Origin: Nitrospirota bacterium
GTDB lineage: Bacteria > Nitrospirota > UBA9217
Length of the DNA: 6,129 nt
Assembly: GCA_017885365.1 (NCBI GenBank)
Contig: JAFNGD010000458.1
Location: 205-6,333, forward strand
Reading direction: 5' to 3'
Below the pieces are notes generated by a model. That model saw nothing but the letters and a program-made list of their open reading frames with translations, searched no databases and had not been told where the DNA came from. Position numbers and translations under genes: made by a program. Shown here piece by piece: positions 1 through 6,036 of this stretch. Positions within the stretch are counted from its first letter, which is position 1; each line of letters starts with the position of its first letter.

Positions 1-1537
1 GGGCGGCGGCTTCGGCAGCAAGCTCCAGGCGGACAAACTGACGGTCATCGCGGCCCTGCTCGCGAAGCGGACCGCCCGGCCGGTCAAGCTGTTCCTGTCG
101 CGCGAGGAGACCTTCATCGCAGCCGGAAACCGGCCGCCGGGCACGATGCGGCTCAAAGCAGGGGTGAAGAAGGACGGCACGCTCATGGCGATCGAGTTCT
201 CCGGCGTCGGCGCGAGCGGCGCCTATCCCGCGGGCGGTGCCTCGCTGCTGGACTGGCTGGTCCGGGACCTCTACACCTGCCCCAATGTCCGTACCGAGAC
301 CACGGACGTATACATCAACGCGGGACCGGCGCGGCCTTTCCGTGCGCCCGGCCATCCGCAGTGCGCCTGGGCGCTCGAACAGATGATGGACGCGCTCGCC
401 GAGGCGATCGCCATGGATCCCGTTGAGCTCCGGCTCAGGAACATCCCGACGGTGAGCCAGGCCCGGCCGGGCAGTCCTGCCTACACCACAACGGGGCTCC
501 GGGAATGCCTGGAAAAGGGCGCAGCGGCCTTTGGCTGGAAGGAGGCGCGGGTCAAAACGTCCGGGGTGCGTCAGGACGGCATCCGGCGCGGCGTCGGTGT
601 GGCTGCGGGGCTCTGGGTCGCCGGCGGCGGGAACCCTCCGTCCACGGTGATCGTGAAGCTCTTTGCCGACGGCAGCGCTAATCTGAACATGGGCGCCAGC
701 GACATCGGTACCGGCACCAAGACCGTGATGGCCATGGTGGTCGCCGAAGAGCTCGGTATCAGGCCCGAGATGCTCCAGATCGAGAATGCCGACACCGGTA
801 CGACCCAGTACGCCACGCCGAGCGGAGGCAGCAAGACCGTGCCGACGGAATCGCCGGCCGTGCGCGAGGCGGCGCTGGACGTGAAGAAACAGCTCCTCGA
901 TCTGGCTGCGCAGGACCTGAAGGCCGACGCAGCGGACCTTGAGCTCAGCGGCGACGAGGTCTTGTCGCAGAAGGACCCGTCGAAGAAGGTCAAGATAACG
1001 GCAATAACGGGGCTCAAGAAGCGCGGCGTGATCATAGGCGTGGGCTACCGCGGCCCGAATCCCGAGGGCAAGGTGGTGAACCCCTTCGCTGCCCAGTTCT
1101 GCGAGGTTGAGGTCAACACGCGGACCGGCGAGGCCAGGGTCCTCCGGTTCGTCGCGGCCCATGACAGCGGCAGGGTGATGGACCGGCTGACCTACGACAA
1201 CCAGGTCTTCGGCGGCATTACCATGGGGATCGGGTTCGGCCTGACCGAGGCGCGTGTTCTCGACCAAGGCCAGACCGGAAAGATGGTGAACAAGAACTGG
1301 CACGACTACAAGCTGCCCACGGCCCTGGACGTTCCTGCGGACATGACGTCTATCCCGGTGGATCTCGGCGACAGTTTGGCCAACACGACAGGCGCAAAAG
1401 GCCTGGGAGAGCCGGTCACCATCCCGACGGCCGCGGCCATCGCCAACGCAATGTACCACGCCACGGGCGTGCGCGTGACGGAAACACCCATGGATGCCGT
1501 GCGGCTGGGCAGCCTGCTCAGCCAGGTGAAAAAATAG
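1..1537 (+). CDS. Molybdopterin-binding large subunit of a xanthine dehydrogenase / aldehyde oxidoreductase-type hydroxylase (5' end missing)
   Basis: This is the catalytic subunit of a molybdenum hydroxylase, a family that oxidises aldehydes, purines or other heterocycles with water as the oxygen source. The reading frame is open from base 2 to the TAG at 1535-1537 and gives 511 visible residues. The visible part opens with GGGFGSK, the conserved loop of the family near the molybdenum cofactor. PFRAPGHPQ at visible residues 112-120 matches the family FRxxG segment with its active-site arginine. DIGTGT in the middle is a cofactor-contact motif typical of PaoC/YagR-like members. GAKGLGEP near the C terminus supplies the catalytic glutamate (visible residue ~470), about 41 residues before the end, as expected. 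Family members are roughly 700-780 residues long, so 200 or more are missing to the left. The ATG at 146 is internal, because homology continues upstream of it. The FAD subunit follows in the same operon. The substrate cannot be read from sequence; an aldehyde is the best guess. The family call is secure. Confidence 0.95.
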   Translation, partial: GGGFGSKLQADKLTVIAALLAKRTARPVKLFLSREETFIAAGNRPPGTMRLKAGVKKDGTLMAIEFSGVGASGAYPAGGASLLDWLVRDLYTCPNVRTETTDVYINAGPARPFRAPGHPQCAWALEQMMDALAEAIAMDPVELRLRNIPTVSQARPGSPAYTTTGLRECLEKGAAAFGWKEARVKTSGVRQDGIRRGVGVAAGLWVAGGGNPPSTVIVKLFADGSANLNMGASDIGTGTKTVMAMVVAEELGIRPEMLQIENADTGTTQYATPSGGSKTVPTESPAVREAALDVKKQLLDLAAQDLKADAADLELSGDEVLSQKDPSKKVKITAITGLKKRGVIIGVGYRGPNPEGKVVNPFAAQFCEVEVNTRTGEARVLRFVAAHDSGRVMDRLTYDNQVFGGITMGIGFGLTEARVLDQGQTGKMVNKNWHDYKLPTALDVPADMTSIPVDLGDSLANTTGAKGLGEPVTIPTAAAIANAMYHATGVRVTETPMDAVRLGSLLSQVKK

Positions 1538-1592
1538 CATCATGAGCACGGGTTCCCGAGGTCCGGGATCCTGTCGTCCGTTCAATTATTAC

Positions 1593-1598
1593 GGAGGT
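1593..1598 (+). promoter_or_regulatory. Ribosome binding site of the FAD subunit gene
   Basis: GGAGGT lies 5 bases before the ATG at 1604 and fixes that start. The left part of this site (ACGGA, 1591-1595) could pair with TCCGT at 1577-1581 across a 9-base loop. That stem has only 5 base pairs, so any control by masking is speculative. Confidence 0.8.
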
Positions 1599-1603
1599 CC
1601 GTT

Positions 1604-2581
1604 ATGCTGAACAACTTTTCCTACATCCGCCCGAAAACGCTCAAGGAGGCTGTGAAGGAGCTCTCCGCGAAGGGCGCAGGACTACACGCCGGAGGCACCG
1701 ACATGCTCGGCTGCCTGCGCGACCATGTCTTCGACATCAGAAAGATGGTGAGCATCAGCGGGCTGAAGGAGCTGGAGGGGATCAAGGGTGTCGCCGACGG
1801 TAAGATGCGCATCGGGGCAACGACGACGATCAGCCAGGTGGCAGGGGACGGCGCGATCAAGGAGCATTATGCCGCGCTCGCACAGGCCGCGGCTGACGTA
1901 GCAAGCCCGCAGCTCCGGAACCAGGGAACGCTCGGCGGGAACCTCTGCCAGAAGCCGCGCTGCTGGTACTATCGCGGCGAGTTCAACTGCCTGCGCAAGG
2001 GCGGGGAGCAATGCTTTGCCGTCATGGGGGAGAACCAGTACCATTGCATCCTCGGCGGCGGGCCATGCTTCATCGTCCATCCCTCGGACCTGGCGCCGGC
2101 CCTGATCGCGCTCGGTGCGATCGTCCATATCGCCGGAAAGCGGGGGACGAGGGCGGTCCCCCTGGAGAAGTTCTACGTCCTGCCGTCCACGGACATCCGC
2201 CGTGAGACGGTCCTAGCGGAGGGCGAGATAGTCACCGAGGTCATCCTGCCAGCCGCCCGCAACGTCGCGAGTTCCTACCGCAAGGTGCGGGCCCGCGCGG
2301 CCTGGGACTTCGCGCTCGCCGGTGTCGCGCTGGCCATGCGCTTCGACAAGGGCTTGGTCGCTGAAGCGCGCGTGGTGCTGAGTGGAGCGGCTCCGGTCCC
2401 GTGGCGATCGCAGAAAGCGGAAGCAGCGCTCGTCGGCAGGAAGCTGGACCCTGCAGCAGCCGCTGCTGCCGCCGAGGCAGCGCTCAAGGATGCGCAACCC
2501 CTGGCGAAGAACGGGTACAAGGTCCCGCTGTTCCGCGCGCTGATCGAGGACCAGCTCATCGCAATGGCTCCAAAGGTCTGA
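1604..2581 (+). CDS. FAD-binding medium subunit of the molybdenum hydroxylase, with a probable extra [4Fe-4S] cluster (PaoB/YagS-like)
   Basis: The 325-residue protein is the FAD subunit that passes electrons from the iron-sulfur subunit to the external acceptor. AGGTDML near residues 29-35 and QLRNQGTLGGNLC near 103-115 are the two FAD-binding signatures of the CO dehydrogenase flavoprotein / FAD_binding_5 fold. RARAAWDFALAGVA near 229-242 marks the C-terminal domain. Between the second FAD motif and HPSDLAPALIALGA there is an insertion with cysteines at 115, 120, 129, 137, 148 and 155. Comparable insertions in 4-hydroxybenzoyl-CoA reductase beta and E. coli PaoB bind a [4Fe-4S] cluster. C120, C129, C137 and C155 are the likeliest ligands by spacing and conservation (inference). 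The length is normal for the family. The gene begins 66 bases after the large subunit and ends 42 bases before a terminator, so it is the last gene of the operon. The order large subunit then FAD subunit differs from the E. coli paoABC order. The [2Fe-2S] partner is not seen and is probably upstream. Confidence 0.94.
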   Translation: MLNNFSYIRPKTLKEAVKELSAKGAGLHAGGTDMLGCLRDHVFDIRKMVSISGLKELEGIKGVADGKMRIGATTTISQVAGDGAIKEHYAALAQAAADVASPQLRNQGTLGGNLCQKPRCWYYRGEFNCLRKGGEQCFAVMGENQYHCILGGGPCFIVHPSDLAPALIALGAIVHIAGKRGTRAVPLEKFYVLPSTDIRRETVLAEGEIVTEVILPAARNVASSYRKVRARAAWDFALAGVALAMRFDKGLVAEARVVLSGAAPVPWRSQKAEAALVGRKLDPAAAAAAAEAALKDAQPLAKNGYKVPLFRALIEDQLIAMAPKV

Positions 2582-2622
2582 TCATCAGGCAGCGTAGGCC
2601 CTCCGCGTGGCCGTTGAACGAG

Positions 2623-2658
2623 AAAGGACCGGATGCTGTTGGCCGGTCCTTTGTTGTT
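2623..2658 (+). terminator. Rho-independent terminator of the molybdenum hydroxylase operon
   Basis: AAAGGACCGG (2623-2632) pairs perfectly with CCGGTCCTTT (2643-2652), giving a 10 bp stem around a 10-base loop. The following bases, GTTGTT, add to a T-rich run. It starts 42 bases after the FAD subunit stop. The right arm lies immediately beside the stop codon of the minus-strand helicase fragment at 2657, so it may also halt transcription arriving from the other side, though the minus-strand T-tract is poorer. Confidence 0.85.
2641..2651 (+). repeat. 11-base direct repeat, left copy, flanking the helicase fragment
   Basis: GGCCGGTCCTT is identical to 2816-2826 and in the same orientation. 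This copy is part of the right arm of the operon terminator. The pair encloses the truncated helicase 3' end, so it could be a target-site duplication or a short-homology recombination scar. An 11-base match by chance is possible in GC-rich DNA. Confidence 0.6.
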
Positions 2659-2670
2659 ACCGCTTCCCCA

Positions 2671-2800
2671 ATCCCTCAAAGAACTTCCTGAACTCCTCCC
2701 GGTCGTCGGTGATGCGGCACTTGGGGATCGATCGTAAGAATGACCTGCCGTAGTTCTTCGTCAAGATGCGGGAATCTTGCACCGCGACCACGCCGCTGTC
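2671..2800 (-). repeat. Direct repeat of the helicase 3' end, copy A
   Basis: This segment aligns without gaps to 4101-4230 at a constant offset of 1430 bases, with 109 of 130 positions identical. It includes exact blocks of 23 bases (2688-2710) and 22 bases (2742-2763). Identity falls to about half from 2801 onward. The two copies bracket the beta-barrel gene. Confidence 0.92.
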
Positions 2801-2815
2801 CATCCGCGCGACGAC

Positions 2816-2826
2816 GGCCGGTCCTT
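2816..2826 (+). repeat. 11-base direct repeat, right copy, flanking the helicase fragment
   Basis: GGCCGGTCCTT is identical to 2641-2651. It sits just beyond the point where homology to the complete helicase gene ends. It could also pair with AAGGACCGG at 2624-2632, the left arm of the operon terminator. This fits the idea that the terminator arm was duplicated when the fragment arrived. Confidence 0.6.
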
Positions 2827-2909
2827 CTCTCGTCTCGAATGTGTCGTGCGATCCCGTGGGTGAAACATAACTGCTCATCGTGTAGCAGTAGTCTCACGAT
2901 GAACAGTCA

Positions 2910-3026
2910 ATAGGTAACGATGCCGAAATCCTCTGTCAAGCCCGATGTGGGGTCTGCCTGCACGATAACATACAGCTTCGTACCCGTACTGCCATTGAAT
3001 CTTACCTCAATTTCACCAAAAACAGC
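2910..3026 (-). other. Open, protein-like stretch in frame behind the beta-barrel gene (39 codons, possible gene remnant)
   Basis: After the TAA stop of the beta-barrel gene at 3027-3029 the same minus-strand frame stays open for 39 codons, to a TGA at 2907-2909. The translation contains alternating polar and hydrophobic residues, for example EIEVRFNGSTGTKLYVIVQA, and ends in TEDFGIVTY, which reads like the C-terminal beta strands of a folded domain. There is no start codon with a ribosome binding site. It may be the 3' end of a deleted gene, an old longer form of the neighbouring gene, or chance, since 39 open codons are not rare. I do not recognise the family. The rest of 2880-3026 shows no terminator for the upstream gene. 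Confidence 0.35.
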
Positions 3027-3794
3027 TTAAAAGTGATGGGTAAAATCGAACCGGATCGACGTGGTATCGCCCTTGAGGTCACCGACCAGGGTAAGGGGCG
3101 TATCGCTCTTCACTATCTCATCATAGGTGATGATCTTGCGGATCAACGCGAGTCCGATCGTGTTTGTGTCCCCCACCTGGAAATCAACGCCGAATCCGAG
3201 ATTATAGCCGGTGCCTCCGAACGTAAGGCTGCTGTCACCAAGAGTGAATGTCCCTATCCCGGCGAACAGGAAAGGACGGGCCGGTCCCTCCGGCACAAAA
3301 CTGAACTTCATGTTCAGGCTGAGCTCACCGAAAGTGATGTCCGCTCCTTCTGAGTTGTGACCGCTGCCCGCCCAATCGATCTCCATGCCGAACTGCGGAT
3401 TGAAGCTGTAGCCGAGGATGAGTCCGAATCCGATCCCGGAATCGACCTTTGGCATGGTCGTGCCGTCGAAGTCGCCGTCGATCATGTTATAGGGGATATG
3501 GAATCCAAGGTACGCGCCGGAGCCCTTCCGTCGAGAGGCTTCGGACGCGATTGACTGAGATGCCGGGGGAGCAGGCGGGACCGGCTGAACATCATCCTTC
3601 CTGACGAGTTCGATCGTGCTTCTATCGATCTTTTGCCACGAATCACCTGTCTCGACCATAATGGTCTTGTCATCTTCCTGAAGGATCTTTCCACGGAGTA
3701 TCTTGCCGTTCTTCAGATAGATCGTCTCTGCGAATACTGTCGTACTTCCGAACACCAGAACAAAGATACAGAACAAGAGCGTCTTCTTCATCAT
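3027..3794 (-). CDS. Secreted outer-membrane beta-barrel protein with an N-terminal small beta domain (hypothetical)
   Basis: The 255-residue protein starts with MMKKTLLFCIFVLVFGSTTV, a Sec signal peptide with a basic N end and hydrophobic core, and is probably cleaved after VFA at residue 22. Residues 23-65 (starting ETIYLKNGKILRGKI) look like the short SH3/Sm-like beta domain often found at the front of envelope proteins. A proline-rich linker follows at 71-78. Residues 93-255 show alternating glycine/aromatic strands (YLGFHIP, FGLILGYSF, PFLFAGIGTF, YNLGFGVDF) and end in phenylalanine, as outer-membrane barrels recognised by BamA do. The OmpA/OmpW-like barrel is small, perhaps eight strands. 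The role is unknown; it could be a porin or a structural envelope protein. The start is supported by AAAGGGG seven bases upstream; the second ATG is also possible. The gene stands alone with its own promoter, has visibly lower GC than its neighbours, and lies between two copies of the helicase 3' end, which suggests acquisition. Confidence 0.85.
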   Translation of the reverse strand: MMKKTLLFCIFVLVFGSTTVFAETIYLKNGKILRGKILQEDDKTIMVETGDSWQKIDRSTIELVRKDDVQPVPPAPPASQSIASEASRRKGSGAYLGFHIPYNMIDGDFDGTTMPKVDSGIGFGLILGYSFNPQFGMEIDWAGSGHNSEGADITFGELSLNMKFSFVPEGPARPFLFAGIGTFTLGDSSLTFGGTGYNLGFGVDFQVGDTNTIGLALIRKIITYDEIVKSDTPLTLVGDLKGDTTSIRFDFTHHF

Positions 3795-3801
3795 AGAGTA
3801 T

Positions 3802-3808
3802 CCCCTTT
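3802..3808 (-). promoter_or_regulatory. Ribosome binding site of the beta-barrel gene
   Basis: On the minus strand AAAGGGG is followed by seven bases (ATACTCT) and then the first of two adjacent ATG codons. The spacing suits the first ATG best. Confidence 0.75.
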
Positions 3809-3832
3809 CATTTCTGAATGATCCGTCAACTG

Positions 3833-3931
3833 CTTGCGGAAAGAACGTTCTATCGCCTGAAACGCCCCGATCGTGCCGGGCTGGGTTTCCTCATATGATC
3901 GGTCCGTTCTTTTCTGACTGAGATCCGCAAG
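3833..3931 (-). promoter_or_regulatory. Structured 5' leader of the beta-barrel mRNA: three nested helices
   Basis: Within the ~160-base leader three complementary pairs are nested in order: 3833-3839 with 3925-3931 (CTTGCGG/CCGCAAG, 7 bp), 3840-3847 with 3905-3912 (AAAGAACG/CGTTCTTT, 8 bp), and 3867-3872 with 3897-3902 (CCGATC/GATCGG, 6 bp, 24-base loop). A small hairpin at 3924-3936 (TCCGC-AAG-GCGGA) would compete with the outer helix, as in leaders that switch between two folds. The inner part also holds a perfect palindrome, AGAACGTTCT (3842-3851), which could instead be a protein site. I could not match it to a known riboswitch class. That it regulates the gene is inference. Confidence 0.4.
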
Positions 3932-3964
3932 GCGGAGCGCTTTGAGCTCGTCTGTGTCCGCTCG

Positions 3965-3992
3965 ATTATATTCTATGACGATATCGTGTCAA
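3965..3992 (-). promoter_or_regulatory. Consensus sigma-70 promoter of the beta-barrel gene
   Basis: On the minus strand the -35 box TTGACA (3987-3992) and the -10 box TATAAT (3965-3970) both match the consensus perfectly, with a 16-base spacer. Transcription should begin near 3958, leaving an untranslated leader of about 160 bases before the start codon at 3794. No other good promoter is seen in 3795-4092. That interval also holds the downstream region of the helicase gene, in which I see no convincing terminator. Confidence 0.85.
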
Positions 3993-4092
3993 GGACATTG
4001 ACGGGTATTTATGGGGTATGCAGAACCTGCTAGATTTTGCAACCTGAGGACAGGGGCATGACCGGACTCAGTGCGGGAGAGTCATCCGCTCT

Positions 4093-6018
4093 TTATCTCA
4101 GCCCCTCAAAGAACTTTCTGAACTCCTCCCGGTCGTCGGTAATGCGGCATTTCGGGATGGATTTCAAGAAGGACCTGCCGTAGTTCTTCGTCATAATACG
4201 CGAGTCGAGCACCGCGACCGCGCCCTTGTCCGTCTTCGTCCTGATGAGCCTGCCGAAGCCCTGCCGGAACAATAACGTCGCCTGCGGCACTTGATACTCA
4301 TAGAACGGGTTCTTCAGCCGCTCCATGCGCGCCTCGATGAGCGGTTCATCGGGCACGGCAAAGGGGAGCTTGGCGATCACGACGCACTGGAGCGCGTCGC
4401 CCGGTATATCGATGCCCTGCCAGAAGGAGGCGGTACCGAGCAGCACGGCATTGGGAATCTCTTTGAACTGCTCCACGAGGCGGTAGGCAGGCATCTCTCC
4501 CTGGCACAGGACGCCGAGTTGCGGCAGCTCCGCGCGGAGCGTATCCTTGGTCTTCCGGAGCTGGCTGTAGCTTGTGAACAGCACGAGCGTCCTGCCGCCG
4601 GTGACGCCGAGGATCGCCATCAGCTCGCGGTCGAACCGCTCCTGGTAGCCTGCAGCCTGCTGGTCGTCCAGGCCCGGTGAGATATAGAGCAGGGCCTGGT
4701 TCTCGAAGTCGAAGGGAGAGTCGAGCAGCAGCTCCGCGGGCGCGTCCAGGCCGATCCTTCCTTTAATATACTCGAAGGACCCCGCTGCCGAGAGCGTGGC
4801 CGAGGTCAACACCGCGGTATCGAGCCTGCCGAAGAGGTGCTCCCGCAGGGTCTCGGCGATGTCGATGGGCGAGGCCACGAGGCGGTACTTTTTGTTCTCC
4901 CGCTCGGCCCAGTACACGAACCCCTCCTGTCCCTGGTCGAGATTGTGCCGGATGGCGGACGCAAGGCCGCCTGCCCTGCCTGCGAAGGCCTTGACCTCCT
5001 GCTCCTCTTCGTGGGTGTCCACCTTGAGCGCGAGGAGGGCGTCCTTCAGCAGGGCGAGGGGACCGGAAAGGAGGTCGGGGACGATGCCCGGCCGGCGCAC
5101 CCGGAGGACCGGCTCCTGTTTCAGCGCTTCGTGGAGGTTCAGGAAGAAGTTCTCGGCAGTGAGCCGGAGGTCGTCCACGAGGTCGCGCGCGGTTCGGGCC
5201 GCGTGGTCCTGGATGGTCAGGCGGGTGAGCAGACCTTTGCGCGTGCGCTGGCTCAGGAGGTTGTCCAGGAGGTAGCGGACCGAGTAGTTGGACACCTCGA
5301 CGCCCAGATAGTCCGTGGCCACGTCCTCGATCTGGTGCGCCTCATCGAAGACGACGGCCCGGTGCTGCGGCAGGACGTTCCCGCCCGTGGCCATGTCGGC
5401 GAAAAAGAGGTGGTGGTTCGCCACGAGCACCTGGGCCTGCTGCTCCAGCAGCTTCCCCTTCTGGTAGAAGCAGTCCTTATAGTGGCTGCATTCCCTGCCG
5501 AAGCAAAGGTCCGCCTCGCGGTTCGCCTTTGCCCAGAGCGCCGCGGTCGGCTCGAAGGACAGCTCGCTCCGGAGGCCGGTGCGCGTATGCGTAGACCATG
5601 CGAAGAGACGGTTCAGCGGGTCCACCTCGTTCTGCTCATAGAGGTCCCCCATACGGAGCTGGTCGAAGCGGCGGAGGCAGAGGTAGTTCTCGCCTCCTAC
5701 ACAAAGCGCCACGCGAAAGTCACCGATCACGGTCTTGAGGAAGGGGATGTCCTTTTTCACGATCTGCTGCTGGAGGGCCTTGGTGTACGTGGCGATGACA
5801 ACGCGGCAGTTCTCCTCGCGCGCCCAGAGCACGAGCGGAACGAGGTAGGCAAGGCTCTTGCCCACGCCGGTGCCCGCCTCGACAACGAGATGGGTCTTGC
5901 TGCGGAGCGCCTTCTGGACGGCCTCGGCCATTTCCAGTTGCTGGGGCCGGAACTCGTAGTCCGCACCCATTGCTGCGGCGACGAGCCCGACCTCTCCGAG
6001 GATGTCCTCGATCTTCAT
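4093..6018 (-). CDS. dinG: DinG/YoaA-type ATP-dependent DNA helicase with an iron-sulfur cluster (XPD-like superfamily 2)
   Basis: Members of this family unwind damaged or structured DNA and R-loops in the 5'-3' direction in the cytoplasm. Numbered from the ATG at 6018 (641 residues), the motifs are: Walker A EAGTGVGKS (47-55); cluster cysteines C114, C172, C177 and C183, the last three spaced as in E. coli DinG; DEAH box (225-228); TSATL (405-409); motif IV LVLFTSY (478-484); motif V GTASFWQGIDIPG (528-540); and motif VI RQGFGRLIR (585-593). All catalytic elements and all four cysteines are present. There is no N-terminal exonuclease domain like that of Firmicute DinG, and the length is close to YoaA, so YoaA is an equally good name. 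A GTG at 6036 in the same frame is an alternative start; the ATG is preferred because family N termini begin about there (KIEDILGEVG, then FRPQQLEMA). Neither start has a ribosome binding site. The last ~130 bases are duplicated at 2671-2800. Confidence 0.93.
   Translation of the reverse strand: MKIEDILGEVGLVAAAMGADYEFRPQQLEMAEAVQKALRSKTHLVVEAGTGVGKSLAYLVPLVLWAREENCRVVIATYTKALQQQIVKKDIPFLKTVIGDFRVALCVGGENYLCLRRFDQLRMGDLYEQNEVDPLNRLFAWSTHTRTGLRSELSFEPTAALWAKANREADLCFGRECSHYKDCFYQKGKLLEQQAQVLVANHHLFFADMATGGNVLPQHRAVVFDEAHQIEDVATDYLGVEVSNYSVRYLLDNLLSQRTRKGLLTRLTIQDHAARTARDLVDDLRLTAENFFLNLHEALKQEPVLRVRRPGIVPDLLSGPLALLKDALLALKVDTHEEEQEVKAFAGRAGGLASAIRHNLDQGQEGFVYWAERENKKYRLVASPIDIAETLREHLFGRLDTAVLTSATLSAAGSFEYIKGRIGLDAPAELLLDSPFDFENQALLYISPGLDDQQAAGYQERFDRELMAILGVTGGRTLVLFTSYSQLRKTKDTLRAELPQLGVLCQGEMPAYRLVEQFKEIPNAVLLGTASFWQGIDIPGDALQCVVIAKLPFAVPDEPLIEARMERLKNPFYEYQVPQATLLFRQGFGRLIRTKTDKGAVAVLDSRIMTKNYGRSFLKSIPKCRITDDREEFRKFFEGLR
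4101..4230 (-). repeat. Direct repeat of the helicase 3' end, copy B (inside the intact gene)
   Basis: This is the intact-gene partner of 2671-2800, in the same orientation, 109 of 130 positions identical without gaps. It encodes the C terminus from motif VI onward (GAVAVLDSRI to KFFEGL). Recombination between the copies would delete the beta-barrel gene and rebuild a complete helicase gene. Confidence 0.92.
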
Positions 6019-6036
6019 GGGGAGGTACAGTACCAC

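Larger units (their letters stand above)
2657..2878 (-). pseudogene. Truncated second copy of the DinG-family helicase 3' end
   Basis: The minus-strand frame of 73 codons ends at TAA 2657-2659. Its last ~45 residues are almost the same as the C terminus of the complete helicase at 4093-6018: over the 42 residues from GVVAVQDSRI to KFFEGL, 38 are identical, with four substitutions (V/A, Q/L, L/M, R/K). Homology covers the segment just after helicase motif VI and fades near base 2800. The first ~29 residues do not resemble the helicase. All ATPase motifs and the iron-sulfur cysteines are absent, so it cannot be a helicase. The ATG at 2878 lacks a convincing ribosome binding site. The coding-like differences (19 nucleotide changes in 126, of which about 13 are synonymous) suggest that it was recently part of an intact gene. 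Expression as a small protein cannot be excluded but is unlikely. Confidence 0.8.

Noticed and set aside
571..1035. Minus-strand open frame of 154 codons inside the large subunit gene
   Set aside because: It is antisense to strongly conserved coding sequence; its serine- and alanine-rich translation has no domain features and reflects GC-rich codon bias.
1542..1610. Possible 22-codon peptide between the two hydroxylase genes
   Set aside because: It has no ribosome binding site, its composition is not protein-like, and it merely overlaps the start of the FAD subunit.
1682..2128. Minus-strand open frame of 148 codons inside the FAD subunit gene
   Set aside because: It is a shadow of the FAD and cysteine motifs on the other strand, and has no ribosome binding site or recognisable domain.
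2676..2897. Alternative 73-codon minus-strand frame overlapping the helicase remnant
   Set aside because: It is out of frame with the helicase homology, and its arginine-rich translation is a frame shadow.
3842..3851. Palindrome AGAACGTTCT as a LexA (SOS) operator
   Set aside because: It shares GAAC/GTTC halves with Gram-positive-type boxes but lacks the four-base spacer, and it lies in the leader of an envelope gene about 100 bases downstream of the promoter, not near the helicase promoter.
4044..4071. CTGAG/CTCAG inverted repeat downstream of the helicase as a terminator
   Set aside because: The stem has only 5 bp with a large loop and no T-run on either side.
4291..5275. Plus-strand open frames (4291-4680 and 4796-5275) across the helicase gene
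   Set aside because: They run opposite to conserved helicase motifs and their translations are arginine/serine-rich low-complexity shadows.
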